Assembly (NCBI RefSeq): GCF_020283565.1
Contig: NC_060063.1
Span: forward strand, 7,896,563 to 7,960,562
Origin: Trifolium pratense
Taxonomy: Eukaryota > Streptophyta > Magnoliopsida > Fabales > Fabaceae
Reading direction: 5' to 3'
Length of the DNA: 64,000 nucleotides
Within the stretch, counting starts at the first letter, position 1. The number at the start of each line of letters is the position of its first letter. Below the pieces are notes generated by a model. That model made no database searches, was not told where the DNA came from, and saw only the letters and a program-made list of their open reading frames with translations. Below, piece after piece: positions 45,061 through 56,014 of the stretch. A program made the translations under genes and the position numbers.

Positions 45061-48000
45061 ATGGAATGGAAGCAAAAAGATGATGCAATCAATACCAAGG
45101 AGTATACAGCTGAAAGCAGTGGGAAAAGTTTGATTGCCCATACGTCTCTCAGAGCCTCATCAAAAGAAGATTGGTACTTTGATAGTGGTTGTTCTAGACA
45201 CATGACTGGTGTTGAAAAATATTTAAAGGAAGTAAAATCCTATGCCACAAGTTTTGTGACATTTGGAGATGGAGCAAAGGGAGAAATCAAAGGTATTGGA
45301 AGACTGATTGACCATGGTCTACCAAAACTTGAAAATGTTCTCCTTGTAAAAGGACTAACTGCCAATCTAATCAGTATAAGCCAACTATGTGATCAAGGCA
45401 TGAAAGTCAACTTTACAAAAAATGAATGTCTGGTCAGCAATAATGAAGGAGACATCCTTATGAGGGGTGTTAGATCAAAAGACAACTGCTACTTGTGGAT
45501 CCCTCTTGAAGAAGGTAATATATCTACATGTCTCTTAACTAAAAATGAAGAGGTTAAGCTGTGGCATCAAAAATTAGGACACCTTAACCTGAAGAGCATG
45601 AAGAGAGTCATATCAGAAGAAGCTGTCAGAGGACTACCAATCTTACAGATACAGGAAGGCAATATCTGTGGTGAATGTCAGATTGGGAAGCAAACCAAAG
45701 TGTCGCACCAAAAGTTGCAACACTTGTCCACCTCTAGAGTTCTTGAGTTACTACATATGGATCTGATGGGTCCCATACAAGTTGAGAGTCTTGGAGGTAA
45801 GAAATATGTTCTTGTTATTGTTGATGACTTCTCTAGGTATACTTGGGTGAATTTCATTAGGGAAAAATCTGAGACTTTTGAAGAATTCAAAAATCTTTGT
45901 GTACAACTTCAAAAAGAGAAAGACTGTGGTATTGTAAGAATCAGAAGTGACCATGGTAAGGAATTTGAAAACTCTAAATTTGCTGATTTTTGTGCTGCTG
46001 AAGGAATAATTCATGAATTCTCTTCACCAATTACACCTCAACAAAATGGTGTGGTTGAAAGAAAGAATAGAACCTTACAGGAATCTGCTAGAGTAATGTT
46101 GCATGCCAAAAATGTTCCTTACAAGTTCTGGGCTGAAGCCATGAATACAGCATGTTACATTCACAATAGAGCAACATTAAGGAAAGGTACTGCTACAACA
46201 TTGTATGAACTATGGAAGAATAGGAAGCCTACTGTGAAGTACTTCCATGTGTTTGGGTCAAAATGTTATATTTTAGCAGATAGAGAACCTAGGAGAAAAT
46301 TGGATCCCAAAAGTGATGAGGGGATATTTTTAGGTTACTCAACCAACAGCAAAGCGTACAGGGTTTTTAACTCCAGAACAAGAACTATGATGGAATCAAT
46401 TAATGTTGTTGTTGATGACAGTGATACAACAAGTGCAGATCCAGCTGAAGAGACAGATGTCATAACACCTGTCCCAACACCTGATGATGATCAAACTGAA
46501 CCTGAACCTGATCAACATTCTGAGTCTACTACAGAGGTTCCTAGACCGAACAAGGGACCATCTACTAGAACACAGAAGAATCATCCTCTGGAACTTGTCA
46601 TTGGAAATCCAAATCAAGGAATTGCAACAAGAAGATCAAAAGAAGCAATTTCCAATTCATGTTTCATATCAAAGATTGAACCAAAGAATGTTAAAGAAGC
46701 TTTGACTGATGAATACTGGATCAATGCTATGCAGGAGGAACTAACTCAGTTCAAAAGAAGTGAGGTATGGGATCTAGTACCTAGACCAGATGGTATAAAT
46801 GTTATTGGTACAAAGTGGGTGTACAAGAACAAAACTGATGAAAATGGTGATATTACTAGAAATAAAGCCAGACTTGTAGCACAAGGATACACCCAGATAG
46901 AAGGAGTAGATTTTGATGAGACTTTTGCTCCAGTTGCTCGCTTGGAGTCCATAAGATTACTTTTGGCTGTGGCATGCATTTTAAAATTCAAGCTATATCA
47001 AATGGATGTAAAAAGTGCATTCCTAAATGGCTATCTAAACGAAGAGGTATATGTTGAGCAACCAAAAGGGTTTGTAGATCCAAGCTTTCCTAACCATGTT
47101 TACAAACTAAAGAAAGCACTCTATGGATTGAAACAAGCACCTAGAGCATTGTATGAAAGACTGACTGAATTCCTTGTCAGCCATGGATACAAGAAGGGTG
47201 GTAATGATAAAACCCTGTTTGTAAGAGAAGAGAAAGGGAAGCTAATGATAGCTCAGATATATGTGGATGATATTGTATTTGGTGGAATGTCGCGACAAAT
47301 GGTGGAACATTTTGTGCATCAAATGCAATCTGAATTTGAAATGAGTCTTGTAGGTGAGCTAACTTATTTTTTAGGTCTTCAGGTCAAACAAATGGAAGAC
47401 ACCATATTTATTTCTCAAGAAAAATATGCAAGAAACATTGTGAAGAAATTTGGTATGGAAGGTGGTAGTCACAAAAGGACACCTGCACCTACACACTTGA
47501 AGCTTACCAAAGATGAGAAAGGGGTTGATGTGGATCAAAGTCTCTATAGAAGTATGATTGGGAGCTTACTATATCTCACAGCTAGCAGGCCTGATATCAT
47601 GTTTGCAGTTGGAGTTTGTGCTAGATACCAATCTGAACCCAAGATGAGTCATCTGACTCAAGTGAAGAGGATCTTCAAATATGTCAATGGCACATGTGGC
47701 TATGGAATTCTATACTCTCATGGTAATGATTCTACCTTAATTGGATATTGTGATGCAGATTGGGCTGGAAGTGCTGATGATAGAAAGAGCACCTCTGGTG
47801 CATGTTTCTTCTTGGGAAACAATCTAGTATCTTGGTTTAGTAAGAAGCAAAATAGCGTGTCTCTATCAACAGCTGAGGCAGAATATATAGCAGCTGGGAG
47901 TAGTTGCTCTCAATTGTTATGGATGAGACAAATGTTGAAAGAGTATAGTATGGAGCAAGATGTCATGACACTCTACTGTGACAATCTGAGTGCTATAAAC

Positions 48001-48210
48001 ATTTCTAAAAATCCTATTCAACATAGTAGGACTAAGCACATTGATATACGTCATCATTTTATAAGAGAGCTGGTAGAAGAAAAAATTGTTACACTTGAGC
48101 ACATTGCATCGGAAGAACAATTAGCAGACATTTTTACTAAAGCGTTGGATGCAAGTCAATTTGAAAATTTAAGAGGCAAACTTGGAATTTGCCTTTTTGA
48201 AGACAAATAG
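45061..48210 (+). CDS. Copia pol polyprotein: protease, integrase, reverse transcriptase, RNase H
   Basis: Same frame as gag, 10 codons after its stop. Domains in order: protease [10 protein letters not shown] (about residues 40-50); integrase with HHCC finger (HQKLGHL ... [11 protein letters not shown]), catalytic D in LHMDLMGP, D in RSDHGKEF and E in [18 protein letters not shown]; reverse transcriptase with [20 protein letters not shown] and the active-site YVDD; RNase H with [18 protein letters not shown] and [12 protein letters not shown]. All catalytic residues inspected are present and no internal stop occurs in 1049 codons. The final TAG is followed by CAG TTA. With gag broken by one stop and the 3' LTR missing, this copy is not autonomous, but it is recent. 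Confidence 0.94.
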   Translation: MEWKQKDDAINTKEYTAESSGKSLIAHTSLRASSKEDWYFDSGCSRHMTGVEKYLKEVKSYATSFVTFGDGAKGEIKGIGRLIDHGLPKLENVLLVKGLTANLISISQLCDQGMKVNFTKNECLVSNNEGDILMRGVRSKDNCYLWIPLEEGNISTCLLTKNEEVKLWHQKLGHLNLKSMKRVISEEAVRGLPILQIQEGNICGECQIGKQTKVSHQKLQHLSTSRVLELLHMDLMGPIQVESLGGKKYVLVIVDDFSRYTWVNFIREKSETFEEFKNLCVQLQKEKDCGIVRIRSDHGKEFENSKFADFCAAEGIIHEFSSPITPQQNGVVERKNRTLQESARVMLHAKNVPYKFWAEAMNTACYIHNRATLRKGTATTLYELWKNRKPTVKYFHVFGSKCYILADREPRRKLDPKSDEGIFLGYSTNSKAYRVFNSRTRTMMESINVVVDDSDTTSADPAEETDVITPVPTPDDDQTEPEPDQHSESTTEVPRPNKGPSTRTQKNHPLELVIGNPNQGIATRRSKEAISNSCFISKIEPKNVKEALTDEYWINAMQEELTQFKRSEVWDLVPRPDGINVIGTKWVYKNKTDENGDITRNKARLVAQGYTQIEGVDFDETFAPVARLESIRLLLAVACILKFKLYQMDVKSAFLNGYLNEEVYVEQPKGFVDPSFPNHVYKLKKALYGLKQAPRALYERLTEFLVSHGYKKGGNDKTLFVREEKGKLMIAQIYVDDIVFGGMSRQMVEHFVHQMQSEFEMSLVGELTYFLGLQVKQMEDTIFISQEKYARNIVKKFGMEGGSHKRTPAPTHLKLTKDEKGVDVDQSLYRSMIGSLLYLTASRPDIMFAVGVCARYQSEPKMSHLTQVKRIFKYVNGTCGYGILYSHGNDSTLIGYCDADWAGSADDRKSTSGACFFLGNNLVSWFSKKQNSVSLSTAEAEYIAAGSSCSQLLWMRQMLKEYSMEQDVMTLYCDNLSAINISKNPIQHSRTKHIDIRHHFIRELVEEKIVTLEHIASEEQLADIFTKALDASQFENLRGKLGICLFEDK

Positions 48211-48216
48211 CAGTTA
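48208..48216 (+). promoter_or_regulatory. Leaky-stop context UAG CAG UUA at the pol end
   Basis: TAG CAG TTA fits the UAG-CAR-YYA context known from tobamoviruses, and reported for the pol to env-like junction of soybean SIRE1. The env-like frame downstream is in phase with pol, so suppression would give a pol-env-like fusion. Confidence 0.7.
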
Positions 48217-48624
48217 CAGCATGCAATGCGTGTAACTACCTCTCATCACTTTAAGTTACACGCTAATCAAGGAAGTTCTCATTCAACTTCCCACAACCTC
48301 CATCAACCACAATCATTACTTTTCATCTATTCTCTCTCTCACGCTCAAAAACTCTCTATCTTCCTCATCAACATTTCTCTGACTTCTCCTCTTCTCAGAA
48401 AACTTCAAATCCAAATCATGTCTAACTCCGCCAAATCTTCACCAACAAAGTCAGATGCTACTCCATCACTACAAAAGGTGGTAATCGATGCTGTTCCTCT
48501 CACCACCATACCTTCCATAGGTCCAACTATGAGGAGAAAATCAGTTGCGAAGAAGGAAAAATCATCACGAACGAGCATAAATCCTTCATCTCCCTCCTCT
48601 TCAATTAAGAAAACGAAGCTTTGA
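48211..48624 (+). pseudogene. Truncated env-like frame of the SIRE-type element
   Basis: In frame with pol behind the TAG, and open for 137 codons. It is Ser/Thr/Pro-rich and basic (KSSPTKSDATPS, MRRKSVAKKEKSSR, NPSSPSSSIKKTK), as the start of SIRE/Maximus env-like proteins is. An ATG at 48418 could also start it. It stops where Athila gag sequence begins on the other strand, so the rest of the frame, the polypurine tract and the 3' LTR are missing. Confidence 0.7.
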
Positions 48625-49335
48625 ATCCTGCAAAAGACCATTTCTAAAAATATGAATTTGGGTTAGTTCATCAAATCCATGATTAGGGCATTTACGCAGC
48701 ATTGCTTTGTATCGATCCCATGCTTCACATAAAGTCTCATTGGAGCCTTGAGAAAACACCGCGATTGATGTCTTTGACTCCATGAATTTATGATGTGGAA
48801 AGAACCGATCAAGAAACTTCTCTTCCAAGGTATTCCAATTTGTCATAACTTGAGCTGGTAAATCAAGGTACCAATCTTTGGCCTTTCCTATCAATGAATG
48901 TGGAAACATTCTCATGAACACCGCTTCCTCCTCCGCTTCAGGAGCACCAAGTGAACCGGCAATTTCATAGAATTTGACCAAATGGTTGTACGGATCTTCA
49001 TGTGACAAACCTGTAAAAGGGTTAGCATATAACAATTGCAAGAGTCCGGTTTTCATCTCCGTTTGTCTTGCACCTCTGGGAGGCCTTGCAAGATGAGCAA
49101 GTCTCCGTGGACTGTTGTGACATGGCCTTATACCGGCACCTTCGTTACGTGGCGGATCGTCAGCCATCTCTTCGGAGATTGAGGATGTTGAAGAAATAGA
49201 AGTTGAAGTTCCTTCTTGCAGCTTCTTTTGTTTGGCTAGTTGTTTTCTTTTCTTTCTTTGACTATTGTTTCTCCTTGCTGTTCTTTCGATTTCTGGATCA
49301 AAAAGTAAATTCTCTGCAGAAATCTTTCCTCGCAT
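48612..49335 (-). pseudogene. Athila-type Gypsy gag, 3'-truncated
   Basis: Starts at ATG 49335 after the primer site and leader. The Gypsy retrotrans_gag domain is clear: HEDPYNHLVKFYEIAGSLGA, MRMFPHSLIGKAKDWYLDLP and NETLCEAWDRYKAMLRKCP. The sequence is cut at about 48612, in AAGCTT, by the junction with the SIRE env-like frame. No stop occurs in the gag part. The element's pol is absent here. Confidence 0.88.
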
Positions 49336-49456
49336 AAACAGGACAACAATCTAACCAGACAAGTTAGCGTGCACAAAGGATAATAAATAATAAAAAAGTA
49401 CAAAATTGCTTAAAACGACAGAAACCATAATCAAACTTATCAATATCAAACGCCAG

Positions 49457-49474
49457 TCCCTGGCAACGGCGCCA
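49457..49474 (-). other. Athila primer binding site (tRNA-Asp type)
   Basis: On the minus strand TGGCGCCGTTGCCAGGGA, two bases from the LTR end. This is the classical Athila/Tat site matching the tRNA-Asp 3' end; one base differs from the copy at 61732. Confidence 0.85.
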
Positions 49475-49476
49475 TT

Positions 49477-50714
49477 TGATGAAATACAAAAGCAAGTATT
49501 TTCGTTATATCGTATCCACAGAGACTAGTGTGATATCAAACGTTGATTTGCAATTTCCATGATTTTAAGTGCGGGTTTTTGTAAGATTTGTTTCGAAAAC
49601 ATAAAAGTGCAATTGGATAAAAGGATTTTTAAACTTTCGGATGATAAAAAGTTGTCGGAACTAGATTCATTATCTCGTTAGCATGTATCAATTAACCTCA
49701 CTATATATATTTCATTTACCAATCATTATTATCACATATCACACATCGAACGTATCCGTGTTCGGAATACGCCGTGAAATCTATTATCTCTATCAACGTT
49801 CGATGTCTCGAATCATTAATCGACATAATAGCATTAAGATCTGATATTTGACGTGATTACTAAACTCGACATCTATGTCTAAACATTGAAGTTTAATAAG
49901 TGATTATCTTTTACTCTTGATTCAAACAATATATGTCTATGTTGTTCAAATCTTTTAGAAATAGACAATTAAAACAAGATAACACTTATAATGATTGATA
50001 AAGAAAACACATATATTAAGATTAAATTGACTACATGTTCACAAAATAACTACATCTAATCCCAACAACAAAGGAATTTAGCTAGACATGATAAAAGTAA
50101 ACTTACAAGAAAAAGGGATGAAGAACATCTCTTGATTTCTCAAGTACAATGATGAATCCACCTTCAAGAACTCTTAAAACTAATGTTACTAATATTTCTG
50201 AGCTATTACAAAACTCTATGTCTAAGAAAATGGCTTCTGAGCTCTATTTATAGATTTTCAGGACAGAGGAGTTCGCTAAGCGAAATGACGTTCGCTGAGC
50301 GAACTAGTTACTTAAGCAAGGGGTTTCTTGACACGTAGCAAAAGGCTTGACTCATCACTTTGTTCGCCGATGCTCGCTATCTCTCGCTAACAGACCCTTC
50401 CTCCCGGGTTGTGCTCGCCATCTCTCGCTATCTTTCGCTGAGCGAACGTTTATTTTGCTATCCTGCTCGCTGAATCTCGCTGAAGCTTGCCATGGACCCT
50501 TAATCCACTGATTTAGTTCGCTGTAGCTCGCTATGGCTTCGCTGAGCGAAGGCTTCAAAACCTGCTTTTCTAGCCATTCCTAACAAAAAATGCCTTGGGA
50601 TCAATTCCTCTATTATATTTACACCAAAAGGGGTTTTAATCAAGATTTCTTTATAAAAGTATTGGTAAGTGCTCATAATTATCAAACATTATAACTAAAA
50701 TTGGGCACTTATCA
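49477..50714 (-). repeat. Athila subfamily A LTR, copy 1 (1238 bp)
   Basis: On the minus strand from TGATAAGTGCCCAATTTTAG (adjusted for strand) to TTGTATTTCATCA, followed by the primer site, so it is a 5' LTR. Same length as the copies at 60018 and 61752, with few substitutions. It carries the TTCGCTNAGCGAA cluster (about 50270-50555) and a TATA box. Confidence 0.92.
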
Positions 50715-50717
50715 AAT

Positions 50718-50937
50718 ACAACATAGACATATATTGTTTGAATCAAGAGTAAAAGATAATCACTTATTAAACTTCAATGTTTAGACATAGATGTTGAGTT
50801 TAGTAATCACGTCAAATATCAGATCTTAATGCTATTATGTCGATTAATGATTCGAGACATCGAACGTTGATAGAGATAATAGATTTCACGGCGTATTCCG
50901 AACACGGATACGTTCGATGTGTGATATGTGACAATAA
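50718..50937 (+). repeat. Inverted partial LTR (subfamily A) abutting copy 1
   Basis: Matches 60786-61004 of the plus-strand LTR, which is the opposite orientation to its neighbour 4 bases away. It ends at GATATGTGACAATAA, the LTR motif GTGATAATA. Confidence 0.88.
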
Positions 50938-51735
50938 AGAAAAACAATGACTTAACCCTTGTCTTAGGATGATTGAGCATTGAATTTAAGTAGGGTTGAA
51001 AACAAGTTGGGGAGAAAGAGGTTATTTGTTTGTTTGAAAAAAGAAAAAAAAAAGAAGTAGTTGAAAATGGTGATTGTGAAAAAGAAAAAGAATTTTGAAA
51101 AAGATGTTACAATCAAAAGAAGTCATTCAAATTGAAAAGAAAAAAAAAATATATTGTAGCATACAAAAAGAATCACCAAAAGTAAAGAATGAGGAAAGTG
51201 AAAGAGGGTGAATAGCTTATGTGATGAAATTCTCAAGAATTATGCTCTCTTATCCTTAAGGCTTTTTGAATCCAAAGAAAAACAATGATTTCTTGTAGCC
51301 TAGCCCCATTACAAGCTTAAGAAAGACCTTAGTGATCCATGATTGATAACATGTCTTGTGATTATGTTGAGATGTATGTTTGAATTGAGTTGTTGTGAAC
51401 ACATTGCTTGGATTGAGAGAAACACTACACCCTTGAGTTGAAATACTTGTGAGAATTGTGATTCTAGTTGATTATCTTGTTGTTTTGGAAAGTTTGAAAT
51501 CTTACTTGAATTTTGAAACTATTTCACATGCATGCTTTGACTCTTTGATGATTATGAAGGTTTGATTTTGAACTTGCAATACATTGAATCATGCAAACTT
51601 GAAATGATTGAGATCCAAAGTTTTTGACTGATCATAAATCTTGATTGAATCATGCACAAATGAGGTTTGAACCATTTTGAGAGTTTATTTTGGACTTTTG
51701 TTTGAGGACAAACAAAGTTCTAAGTTGGGGAGAGT
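50938..51735 (+). mobile_element. 3' untranslated interior and polypurine tract of an Athila subfamily B element
   Basis: Non-coding, with GTCTTAGGATGATTGAGC, CAAGTTGGGGAGAAAG and GAGGACAAACAAAG. Similar blocks occur at 54640-55030 and 59985-60017. AAGTTGGGGAGAGT at 51722-51735 is the polypurine tract directly before the LTR. Confidence 0.8.
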
Positions 51736-53006
51736 TGATAAGTGCTAAATTTCAGTTATTTTACTTATACATTTTAAGCACTTATTGACTTATTTTATAA
51801 GTCATTTGATGTAAAACCTCCAACTATTTGTAAATATTAGTCTTTACTAGCAAATTAGTATTTTAGCTATTTTCACTTATTAACTTAAATATATTGATAT
51901 ATCTCCTGATGTATAATAGATACTATATTTTATTATATTAGTTATATTTATATAACAGGTTTTAAAAAGAAAAAGAAAGAAGACACAAGTGGCTTAGCTA
52001 GAGACCAAGAGCAAGAGGCGGTTAACTAAGTCAAGTGGCACAAATTCTTCATGACAAAGAAAGTAAGAAAAGAAAATGGGTAACAACATAGCAGTCAAGT
52101 GGCAGCATAGCAGTCAAGTGGCACCACTTTATGAACCTTATGTTTCTTAAACCAAGTGACAAGGCACGATACTATACTTAAGTGTGAAGTTTTGAAAGCT
52201 TATAAAAGGGCAACACATCGGCCATTCACAATTCCATTCTTACACGCCCAAACTAAAGAAACAGGGAGGACTGAAGCACGGAAGAAACAAGAGCAAGGCA
52301 AAGGTGGGATGCACGCCAACCGTTCGAGAAATCGACACCGGTGTTGTTATTTCATTTCTTTTCTTCTCACTTGTGTAAAGCTATCATGGTAATGAGTAGC
52401 TAAAGACACTTTTGTTGGGATTAGGTGTAAATTACTCTATTAGTATATGTTTCTATTGATCATGGTTTTATATATGGTTTTAGTTGTCTCTCAATATTGA
52501 TGTTATCTTTGTTTTTGTTGTTTTAATCTTTGATTTGAATTGTTATAGACATATACCTTTTGAATCTAAGAACTAGGATAATATCTATTGAACTCTAAAT
52601 TCTAGACATAGATTTAGATTTAATATTCACTTAGAGTATCGAATCTTAATGCTATTGTATTGATTGACGATCCGAGACATCGGAGGTTAATAGATGCAAT
52701 AGATATCTCGGCGTTATCTGGACACGGAAATGTTCGACGAGCGATACGTGATAATATTGATAGATGACTAGAACCTGTGTAACTGATTAGGGGAATATGT
52801 ATGAATGAGTGATTGAAATCTAATCCCAGCAATTTAATCTCTCTGTCAAATTAATCATCTTTACTACTTTCATATTTTCTCGAACTTTCACAAACAATCA
52901 TCTTCAAAACCATTCACTTGAAATTATATTAATTGTTGAACGGCATCGATATCGCATCAGTCCCTGTGGAGACGATAAAAACATACTTACTTTTGTACTT
53001 TCAACA
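51736..53006 (+). repeat. Athila subfamily B 3' LTR (1271 bp)
   Basis: TGATAAGTGCTAAATTTCAG to TTTGTACTTTCAACA, preceded by a polypurine tract. TATAAAAG at 52201 is the likely TATA box. It is homologous in layout to subfamily A, but has a different U3 without the TTCGCTNAGCGAA cluster. Confidence 0.87.
52201..52208 (+). promoter_or_regulatory. TATA box of the subfamily B LTR
   Basis: TATAAAAG, in mid-LTR at the expected U3/R border. Confidence 0.5.
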
Positions 53007-53011
53007 AAATG

Positions 53012-53368
53012 TTTGAATATTATCATGTATCGCTCGTCAAACGTTTCCGTGTCCAGATAACGCCGAGATATCTATTGCATCTATTAACCTCCGATGTCTC
53101 GGATCGTCAATCAATACAATAGCATTAAGATTCGATACTCTAAGTGAATATTAAATCTAAATCTATGTCTAGAATTTAGAGTTCAATAGATATTATCCTA
53201 GTTCTTAGATTCAAAAGGTATATGTCTATAACAATTCAAATCAAAGATTAAAACAACAAAAACAAAGATAACATCAATATTGAGAGACAACTAAAACCAT
53301 ATATAAAACCATGATCAATAGAAACATATACTAATAGAGTAATTTACAACTAATCCCAACAAAAGTGA
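53012..53368 (-). repeat. Inverted partial LTR (subfamily B) abutting the LTR
   Basis: Reverse complement of 52407-52763 with a few substitutions. Its break lies at the same LTR motif (GTGATAATA) as the break of the subfamily A fragment at 50937. Confidence 0.88.
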
Positions 53369-53434
53369 GAATTAGTTATACATAATAACCTTACAATACA
53401 TAGCAAAAGTCCTTTAGTTTTCCCATGTCTCATT

Positions 53435-53917
53435 ATGGGATTGTGCTCGGCCAACAGATTACATCTTCCTCAGATTGGGAACGAGGAAATTCCCACTATC
53501 AATGATGATTATGTTGACCGCTACTGCAAGCCGAAGAGGAGAAGGGCACGACAACCACCACCACCACCACCTCAGCCACCTACTCAACCAGCCACCTCCG
53601 GATTCTCTGATCAAAATTTTTACAATTTCTTTACTCATTTATATGATCAAAATGATGCAGGGTATAGAGCCATGAGTGCAATGCAGCAGTCCTTCTATAA
53701 TCAGCACACCGGGCAGTCGGTGATGACACCGCAAGATTTCCAAACCTATGTTGCATGGCCTGAGGTCAGGCCTACTTTCATTGGGGGAGGGATGGCACCA
53801 GATGCTGGTAACAATGAGGAAGCTGGTATGGAGGATGATGATGAAGAAGATGATGGTGAGGGTGATGCAAGCATGGCAGAAGAAGATGAAGAAGAAGCAG
53901 ATTCAGATGATGACTGA
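53435..53917 (+). pseudogene. C-terminal part of an Athila env-like/ORF1-type protein
   Basis: 160 codons with GNEEIPTINDDYVDRYCKPK, a Pro-rich stretch, a Tyr/Phe/Gln-rich middle and a very acidic tail (EEDDGEGDASMAEEDEEEAD). This resembles the 'ATHILA ORF-1' type C-terminus found after pol in legume Athila elements. The upstream part is missing; the sequence before it is the inverted LTR fragment. ATG 53435 may be internal to the original frame. Confidence 0.55.
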
Positions 53918-55604
53918 AAGCTCACAAAAATTAGTGAAAATTTACAAGCTTTCAGTCATTTATTTCTTTTACTTTATTTAGTTGTTTGTCGGGAACAAGT
54001 TAAATTCATGTTTTATGTGGTTGTGTTAAGTTTTTGTATTTTGAACATGTGTTGTGGTACTTAACAATGTTTGATGACAATGTTTTTTAATGTTTTAAAT
54101 GTTAATGTTTGATATTTGGTGACAAGTTTTTAAGTAGTGTGAATATTGTGAATAGCTTTTTGCAAACAAGCTCACATGATTAGGAAAAATCTGAAGTTAG
54201 GTTTGTGGTAAATCAATGATCAAGCATGTTGAATATGTTTTGTGAAACTTCATGTCAAAACTTCTTGATTAGTCCTTGAAATAGGCTTAGGAACCTAACA
54301 TGGTTTTGAATTGTGTTGATTGTTCTAAGATAATTTTCAATGTTTTTGTTGAACATGATTGAAGCTTGTGTTATCAACCTAGCCGGGTGAGAATGTGTGA
54401 ACTTTCCATTGTTTACATAAATTTTTGAGAGCCAGCAATGATGTGTGCTCATTTGATTTTAACTTAATCTTGCTGTCACTAATGTGTTTGATATTGTGGA
54501 TATGATCAAGGCCCTGTTTCTTTTTTGAGTGATAACTACTTGGCCAAACTTAACCTACCTTGTGAGATAGTGATCTTTTGTGTCCCCTGTTGAGCCTTAA
54601 AATTTTGAAAATTGTTTGTTTTATAAACCCTGAAACCAAAAGAATGGAAAAACAACTACTCTACCCTTGTCTTAGGATAGGAGAGCAATTGTATTTCAAT
54701 TAGGGTCATGTTAAGATTCAAGTTGGGGAGAAGTAGGTTACAAATGTCATAAAAATGATTTGGAAAAGTAGTGGATTGGGTGATTGAAAAGAAAAAAAAA
54801 AAAAATGTTGAAAATAAAAGATTGACACAAAAAGAAAGAAAAAGAAAAATTTTGTGAAGAAAGTGTCATTGTAAAGAAAGAAAAGAATCACCAATGAAAT
54901 AGGGGAGAAAGAAAAGAAAGGGAGTAAATGAATGTGAAATTTTAGATGAATTTGAAATTCTGTAAGTTTTGTATTGCTCTCTTATCCTTGAGGCCTTTTG
55001 AAATCCAAAGAAAAACAATGATTTTTGTAGCCCAGCCCCGTTACAAGCTTAATAAAGTCCTTAGTGATCCACGATTGACGACATGTTTTGTGACATTGCT
55101 CTGATGAATGTTTGAATTGAATTGTTGCATACACTTTGTTTGGATTGAGTGAAACACTTACCTTTGAGTGATATATTGGTGAGAAATTTTTGATAACACT
55201 TGAGTCTTGATTGTTTGATAAAAATATGGAGAATTTTGCTTAGACATAGCAATCAATTCATGATCATGCTTTGTTCTCACTAGTACAAATATAACATATT
55301 ACACAGCATGTTTACATCTGACGAGCATATGTCAGATGTAAAAGGCTATGTGGAGTAACCTTTTCATCTGACTTCAATATCCACAGATGTAAAAAATAAA
55401 TAGACAAGACTTTTTACATCTGACTTCAATGTACCAGAGGCATAACTAAACGCGGTGGCAATCTTGTAATTATGGTGAAAATTATCTAAAATATGTATGT
55501 ATCTGGCCATATTTAGGCACAGATGTAAAATGTCAGGTTAAATACAAAAAAAAAAAAATATTTTTGGAACAAAGGTAAAGAGTGTATCTGTCTCTCTCCC
55601 AAAA

Positions 55605-55930
55605 GAACTAAACCCTCACCTTCAAATCGCGTCCTCACCTTCAAATCGCAGCGCCGTCCTCACCTTCAAATCCACAGCGCCGTCCTCACCTTCAAATCGC
55701 AGCAACCCACAGCGCCGTCCTCACCTTCAATTCGTAGCAACCCAGCAACACCCACCCTCTTCATCTTCACGAACGAAGCAAAACCCGTCTCACCTTCACG
55801 AACGAACGAAGAAGCAAAACCGTCCTCACCTTCGATTCGCACCCAAAACGCATCAACCCAGCGCCGTCCTCACCTTCGCAAGAACCAGCGCCGTCCTCTC
55901 TCTCAACTCACCACCAGCGCCGTCCTCTCT
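55605..55930. repeat. Repeat array of GCCGTCCTCACCTTC words inside the CACTA element
   Basis: At least eight copies of CGTCCTCACCTTC or shortened versions, mixed with AAATCGCAGCGCC-type links, lie just before a possible first splice donor (GATTCAG|GTACTC at about 55961). It occupies the position of a 5' UTR or promoter for the PP2C exons. Confidence 0.7.
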
Positions 55931-56014
55931 CTCACGAACCCTAACTCCAAATCGATTCAGGTACTCTTCTTTCTATTTTAATCCTTTTTAAATATTTTCC
56001 TTTTTAATTTGAAG

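Noticed and set aside
48226..48624. Stand-alone Ser/Pro-rich host gene
   Set aside because: It is in frame with pol behind a leaky-type stop and is cut by another element; it fits the start of a SIRE env-like frame.
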